A DNA stretch of 64,000 bases from Oryzias latipes (Eukaryota > Chordata > Actinopteri > Beloniformes > Adrianichthyidae). Of the stretch, positions 58,910-64,000 are shown piece after piece. The DNA is taken from the NCBI RefSeq assembly GCF_002234675.1, contig NC_019876.2, forward strand, positions 22,433,161 to 22,497,160, given 5' to 3'. Each line of letters starts with the position of its first letter. Position 1 is the first letter of the stretch. Made by a program: the position numbers and the translations under genes. Below the pieces are notes generated by a model that ran no database searches, was not told where the DNA came from, and was given only the letters and a program-made list of their open reading frames with translations.

Positions 58910-59451
58910 TTTTCCAACTTGTTATCTGAACAGGTCGATTAGAACTTAAGTTAGGTTGTCTTTTTTTTTTTTTTTTGAGTGTCGCCTTGAGATCAATTTA
59001 GAAAACTCAACAAATTAAATTTTTTAATAGAAGTCAAAAATATTTTATTCACATTCCTTAAACAATTTGTGTTTTTACTACCACTACAGTGGTAAGAGAA
59101 ACTTTGGGCACCCCTGATAATTTTCCAGATTTTTCTTCATTGATTATTGGTTGTTCGGATCATCAATTTCAGTTAAATATATCATATAGCAGATGAACAC
59201 AGTGATATTTGAGAAGTAAAATGAAGTTTATTGAATTTAAAGAAACTGTGCAATAATTAATTAAACGAAAATAGGCAGGTGTATAAATTTGGGCACCCCT
59301 GTTGTTATATTGATCTGACTACCTTTAGCAATAATGACCCTTGACCTACATACACATGAGGTCAAGAATAAAGCCAATCATGAGAAGAGGCATTTAAGGA
59401 GGCAAAGAGCAAGTTTTTCTCCTTTTTGCATCTTCTCTGAAGAATGTCAAC

Positions 59452-60603
59452 ATGGGAACCTCAAAACAGCTGTCAGATGCCTTGAAAAAAAAAGATTCTT
59501 CAACATCATAGAAGATTCTTCAACATCATAGTTCAGGTGAAGGCTACAAAAAGCTTGCTAAGAGATTTCAGCTGTCAATTTCCACTGTGAGGAATATAGT
59601 GAGAAAATGGAAGACCACAGGCACAGTTCGAGCAAAGGCCTGGAGTGGCCATCCCAGAAAAACCTCAGATAGGCAGAGGCGAAGGATGGTGAGAACAATC
59701 CAACTCAACCCACAGAGCAGCTCCAAAGACCTACAACGTGATCTGGCTGCAAACGGTGTCACTGTGCATCGTTCAAACATTCAGCGCACTTTGCACAAGG
59801 AGATGCTATATGGAAGAGTAATGCGGAAGAAGCATTTACTGCGCACATGCTACAAACAGAGTCGCTTGAGGTACGCTAAAGCACATTTGGATAAGCCAGC
59901 TTCATTTTAGAATAAGGTGCTGTGGACTGATGAAACTAAAATGGAGTTATTTGGACTTAACAAGGATACCGCTGTATGCTTGGCGAACATAGAACACAGC
60001 ATTTCAAGATAAACACAGTTCCAATTTGATTCAATTTCAATTCCATTTTATTTGTATAGCCAAAATACACAACAACAGTTGTCTCGATGGGCTTCATTCA
60101 TCATGCTTTGGGGCTGTGTGGCCAGTGCAGGTACTGGAGATCTTGTCAAAGTTGAAGGTCGCATGGATTCCAGTAAGTATCATCAGTTACTTACAAAAAA
60201 TGTTCAATAATCAGTGACAAAGTTGGAGTTGCGCCAGGGCTGGACACTTCAACAAGACAATGACCCTAAACACTGCTCTAAGTCTACAGAGGCATTCATG
60301 CAGAGGAACAAGTACAATGTTCTGGAATGGCCATCTCAGTCCCCAGACCTGAATATTATTGAAAATCTGTGGTGTGATTTAAAGCAGGCTGTCCTGGCTC
60401 AGAAGCCATCAAATCTGACTGAACTGGAGATGTTTTGCAAAGAGGAATGGTCCAAAATACCTTCAACCAGAATCCAGGCCCTTATTGGAAGCTATAGGAA
60501 GCAATTGGAGGCTGTCATTTCTGCAAAAGGAGGATCTACTAAATATTCATGGCATGTTTCTGTTGGAGTGCCTAAATTTACGCACCTGCCTATTTTTGTT
60601 TAA
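59452..60603 (+). pseudogene. Tc1-type transposase pseudogene
   Basis: Blocks of a DDE transposase are readable: the helix-turn-helix part (KLAKRFQLSISTVRN), WTDETK for the first Asp, DNDPKH for the second and NIIENLW for the Glu. It is dead: a 22-bp tandem duplication near 59491-59535 shifts the frame, a TAG at about 59908-59910 stops it, and foreign sequence interrupts it at about 60015-60100. Confidence 0.88.
60015..60100. repeat. Fragment of 'ttcaattttatttgtatagcc' repeat inside Tc1 transposase
   Basis: The text 'tcaattccattttatttgtatagccaaaatacacaacaacagttgtctcgatgggctt' matches the repeat at 25079 and replaces part of the transposase reading frame. Flanking duplication is not clear. 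Confidence 0.65.
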
Positions 60604-60888
60604 CTACTTATAGTAAAATTTCTTTTAATTCAGTAGACTTCATTTCACTTCTCAAATATCACTGTGTGCATTTGCTATATGATATATTTAACTGAAATTG
60701 ATGATCCGAACAACCAATGATTTATGAAGAAAAATCTTGAATATTATCAGGGGTGCCCAAACTTTCTCATACCACTGTATTTTAGTTTACTAGATAAGTA
60801 TAGGATCGGCCCCCTGACGTGGGCTGCAACCACAGAAACACAAAATGAACTCTAAACTAAAACCAAAAATCATCAGACTGTCATGATC

Positions 60889-61372
60889 TCGCGGGATTTC
60901 TGACAGACCCAAATGCTGGAACCCAGGAGGACACTAGGAGTCGTGAGGTAAGTTTAAGATGGTTTAATTCACAGAGGGTGGTGAGAGGGGAGACTTGACG
61001 TGGCGTGGCGGCTGACTGGAGGTTTGCGGCAGGAAGGTCCAGAGAGCGTGACTTAGGCAGAATCCAAGGGGGAGAGCGTGAGCGGTGGACTGCGACCTGA
61101 GGTTCTCCCGTGAAGCGGACAGTTCCTGAGGGTGGAGAAGAGAGAAAACGTTAACGAAGCTTGGATTTAGACAAGGCACACAACGTGAGCTGGCCAGACG
61201 TAAGCACCGAGGAAGGAACAACGGACTGGCGTCGAAAACAGGTCCTGGATCTCCTTAAGTAGGCGGGGATGGAGATGAGGTAAGTGAACCCAGCTGGTTG
61301 CGTCCAGGGCAGAGCAGGAACGGGGGAGGAGGAAGGTAATTGACAGAGGCAAGGGAGCGGGAGATCCATGAC
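60889..61372 (-). repeat. 3' LTR of chromodomain gypsy element (about 484 bp)
   Basis: The plus-strand left end is TGTCATGATCTCG, the complement of a CA end. The other end is about 61372 (ccatgacc). It shares 'cttaaggagatccag' and a 'tttgggtctgtc' end with the solo LTR at 63440-63921, which has nearly the same length. Confidence 0.75.
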
Positions 61373-63042
61373 CGCTCCTCAGGACCGTACCCCTCCCAGT
61401 CCACCAAAAACTGGAACCCTCGACCACGGCGTCGAACGTCCAATATCCGACTGACGCTAAAGGCAGGCGCGCCGTCAATGGTCCGGGCGGGTGGCGGGGA
61501 AGTGGACGGCGGGCACAAAGGGCTTTCGCTGACAGGCTTAATCTGGGAGACGTGGAACGAGGGGTGAACCCTCAGAGCAGCAGGCAGGCGTAGACGGACA
61601 CAGGAGGGGTTAATGATGCGATCAATCACGTAAGGGCCGATGTATCTGGGAGCCAGCTTACGTGATGATGCCTGAACGGGGATGTTGCGTGATGATAACC
61701 ATACCTTCTGCCCAGGACGGTAATCGGGACTCACCACCCTGTGACGGTTAGCGATCTGACAGTTGCTCTCCCTGGTGCGCAGGAGAGCAGCCCTGGTCTG
61801 ACGCCAAATGTCCTGGCAACGTTGTAGATGAAGCTGGACCGAGGGCACTGCCAGATCGAGTTCCTGAGAAGGAAACAGAGGCGGTGAGTACCCCAAAGAG
61901 GCTTCGAAGGGGGATATGCCTGTAGCAGAGGAGGGATGAGTGTTGTGAGCATATTCCACCCAGATGAGATACTTGGACCAGTCAGATTCATTTTGAGCTG
62001 CCAGGCATCTGAGAGCCGCCTCCAACTCTTGGTTTGCTCTTTCGGCTTGTCCGTTAGACTGGGGGTGGTATCCTGAGCTTAGACTGACCATGGCCCCGAG
62101 GGCGGAGCAGAACGAGTTCCACACCTGAGACGTGAATTGGGGTCCACGGTCAGACACGATGTCGCATGGTATGCCATGGTAGCGAAACACATGATTGACA
62201 AGAAGTTCAGCAGTGTCTGAGGCAGAGGGGAGTTGAGCCAAAGGGATAAAGTGAACACCTTTGGAGAAATGATCAATGACTGTTAGTATTACGGTGTGCC
62301 CCTGGGAGGGGGGCAGCCCTGTAACGAAATCCATAGCGATGTGTGACCATGGGCGACTAGGTACAGTCAGAGGCAACAGATGACCAGAGGGAGGTGAATT
62401 TGAGTTCTTGGAGCGGGCACAGATGGTACAAGCAGCTACGTACTCACGGACGTCCTTCTCAAGAGAGGGCCAGTAAAACCGACGACGTAGTAGGTTGATA
62501 GTCCTGCGTACCCCTCCATGACAGGCTATCCGTGATGCATGCCCCCATGTGAGTACTTCGGACCTGAGAGAATCGGGAACATACAGAGTACCAGGTGGAC
62601 AGGAAACATGATCAGGTATCTCACCCTGGGCCTGTTGGACCTTGCTCTCGATTTCCCAGGTGAGAGTACCTACAAAACAGGAGGTGGGAATGATGGTAGA
62701 GTCAGTGGTGGGTTCGACAATGGTATATTTCCTGGATAAGGCGTCCGGCTTGATGTTGCGGCTGCCTGGACGGTAGATGATATTGAAGTTAAAACGATCG
62801 AAAAACAAAAACCAGCGAGCTTGACGGGAATTAAGGCGTTTTGCACTGCGTAAGTATGCTAGATTTTTGTGATCAGTCCAAACTATAAAGGGTAGTTCTG
62901 CCCCCTCCAGCCAGTGACGCCACTCTTCTAAGGCTAATTTGATAGCCAAAAGTTTGCGGTTGCCCACGTCATAGTTCCTCTCAGCAGGGCTCAACTTGCG
63001 TGAAAAATAAGCACATAACCACATCGGTGGAGTTTCAACCAA
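61255..63042 (-). pseudogene. Truncated gypsy pol: RNase H, integrase, chromodomain
   Basis: Open for 595 codons. It begins inside RNase H ([20 protein letters not shown]), then integrase with its zinc finger (ending CTICARSK) and catalytic motifs ([28 protein letters not shown]). At the C-terminus is a chromodomain ([22 protein letters not shown] ... SW). The last part reads into the 3' LTR. The missing N-terminal half makes it non-functional for transposition. Chromodomain gypsy elements (chromoviruses) use this domain to target chromatin. Confidence 0.88.
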
Positions 63043-63439
63043 TGCCTGCCGACAAAAACTTTATTCCAGTATTGCATGTGTAATTTAATATAATCATTAT
63101 TTAATTTCAAATATGTTAATTTCAAATATGTTGATCTTTTGTTTACTGAATAGATAAAAGCTTTAGTCCGTTCAAAATTGCTCATAGAGATGCAATAATT
63201 TTTACACATTTGTATTGTATCATTTTGTGGTATTTTCAAAAGAGTTTAGACCATCTTTGGCTTACACAGCATTTACCTTTCATCTCTGAGCTTTTTTGAT
63301 GTAATTGAATTTGCATTGCATTTCCATCCGTGTTCCTTTTTTTGCGTTTGTAAATGTTTCCATATGTGCTGCTTCTTGCTATTATACAGCTTTCCCTTTT
63401 TTCTCTGAGCATTTGTTTTGCAAAACTTTATCCCATCAA

Positions 63440-63921
63440 TGTCATGGTGCCTCTGGCAGCTAGTCTCCCCCTCCCCTCTCTGCTCTGCTCCTGACTCGAC
63501 CCAGCTGTGACCACTCAACTTATCATGCCTCCAGACTTACTTAAGGAGATCCAGAACCAGTATTCTTCGCCAGTTCGTTACCCCTGATGGTGCATAGTCT
63601 GGTCGTCATGTTACCCTTAGATCATGTGTTTATGCTCTCGCCTAACTTTGTTTTATGCCTCGTTCTCAGGACATTATTACCACGAGTGGTCACCTGAGTC
63701 TCCACCCTTCCTGAAAAGAAGCTCCTCACGGTTTCATCCTGTCAAGCCACGAGCCATTTCTCAACCTACAGTCACGCCACGAGCCATTATCCAGTCTCCT
63801 GCTTTACCACAACTCCAAGCCTTGGCGGATCAAATAAACGTTATTACTTACCTCATAACACACCTGTGTTTTCCTTCCGAGTTCCAGCGTTTGGGTCTGT
63901 CTCGCCTAGCAAGTCATGACA
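63440..63921 (+). mobile_element. Solo LTR (482 bp) with ATCAA target duplication
   Basis: Starts TGTCATGGTGCC and ends AGTCATGACA. ATCAA lies on both sides (63435-63439 and 63922-63926). The empty site is intact in copy A near 38094-38103 (cccatcaaccc). Length and motifs match the LTR at 60889-61372, in the opposite orientation. Confidence 0.85.
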
Positions 63922-64000
63922 ATCAACCCTTCAAACAGAACAGAAGCTACTCCTACTGCATTTCATTCCCACTTCAAAAAGGTATTCTTTATGTGTAGAA

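Larger units (their letters stand above)
59087..60777 (+). mobile_element. Tc1/mariner element (1691 bp) with long inverted repeats
   Basis: Ends CAGTGGTAAGAGAAACTTTG and the inverted match ending CCACTG, inside TA on both sides. The inverted repeats are about 210 bp, with GGGCACCCCTG motifs at both their outer and inner parts on the left side, the IR/DR layout of fish Tc1 elements. It is inserted in segmental copy B. Confidence 0.9.
60889..63050 (-). mobile_element. 5'-truncated chromodomain Ty3/gypsy element
   Basis: Keeps the 3' LTR (60889-61372) and the C-terminal part of pol (61255-63042), but lacks gag, protease, reverse transcriptase and the 5' LTR. The break at about 63050 joins directly to sequence matching 36985 of segmental copy A, so a deletion removed both the 5' half of the element and neighbouring host DNA. 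Confidence 0.85.
58040..63999 (+). repeat. Segmental duplication, copy B (partner 34040-38175), broken by insertions
   Basis: Same order of blocks as copy A. Relative to A it carries a solo LTR (58597-58909), a Tc1 element (59087-60777), a truncated gypsy element (60889-about 63050) and another solo LTR (63440-63921). It lacks A's 34870-36980 and about 37030-37775. The duplication may continue past the window. Confidence 0.8.

Overview
This window is vertebrate nuclear DNA, almost certainly from a percomorph teleost. It has split genes with GT-AG introns, AATAAA poly(A) signals, and a dense mix of fish-type transposons (Ty3/gypsy LTR elements, Tc1, hAT, Harbinger and TTAA-flanked MITEs). The TTAA-flanked MITE reminds me of Oryzias-type genomes, but that is an impression and not a result.

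The host genes are four tandem, same-strand TRIM E3 ubiquitin-ligase genes (RING, two B-boxes, coiled coil, PRY-SPRY) at about 4.7-12.6, 22.6-27.5, 29.3-32.9 and 41.2-44.2 kb. They share a core exon pattern (96, 231-234, 148 and 27 bp, then one PRY-SPRY exon) with matching phases, so they are tandem duplicates. They read like the fish bloodthirsty-related (btr, TRIM39-like) family, whose members are thought to act in ubiquitin signalling and innate immunity. They differ in informative ways. Gene 1 splits its second codon across exons 1 and 2 and has an extra intron between the B-boxes. Gene 2 has a long charged and proline-rich linker. Gene 4 has lost zinc ligands of B-box 2. Genes 3 and 4 have near-ISRE motifs just upstream of their likely 5' exons.

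Between and after the genes the DNA is mostly mobile elements, often nested. At 16.4-18.7 kb a compact LTR element with identical 384-bp LTRs, carrying only a proline-rich ORF, sits inside a 200-bp MITE. At 45.7-54.7 kb a second copy of the same MITE family is split by an 8.9-kb Ty3/gypsy element on the minus strand. That element has 1217-bp LTRs with no difference noticed, a PNMA-like gag with a CCHC knuckle, a double slippery site at the gag-pol junction, and one stop codon in RNase H.

The right end (about 58.0-64 kb) is a diverged duplicate of 34.0-38.2 kb. It was later broken up by a solo LTR, a Tc1 element, a 5'-truncated chromodomain gypsy element and another solo LTR. The undisturbed copy shows the empty sites for several of these insertions.

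Exon borders and start codons were inferred from reading frame, splice consensus and comparison among the four paralogues. No search or alignment program was run, and similarity statements come from reading the sequence.
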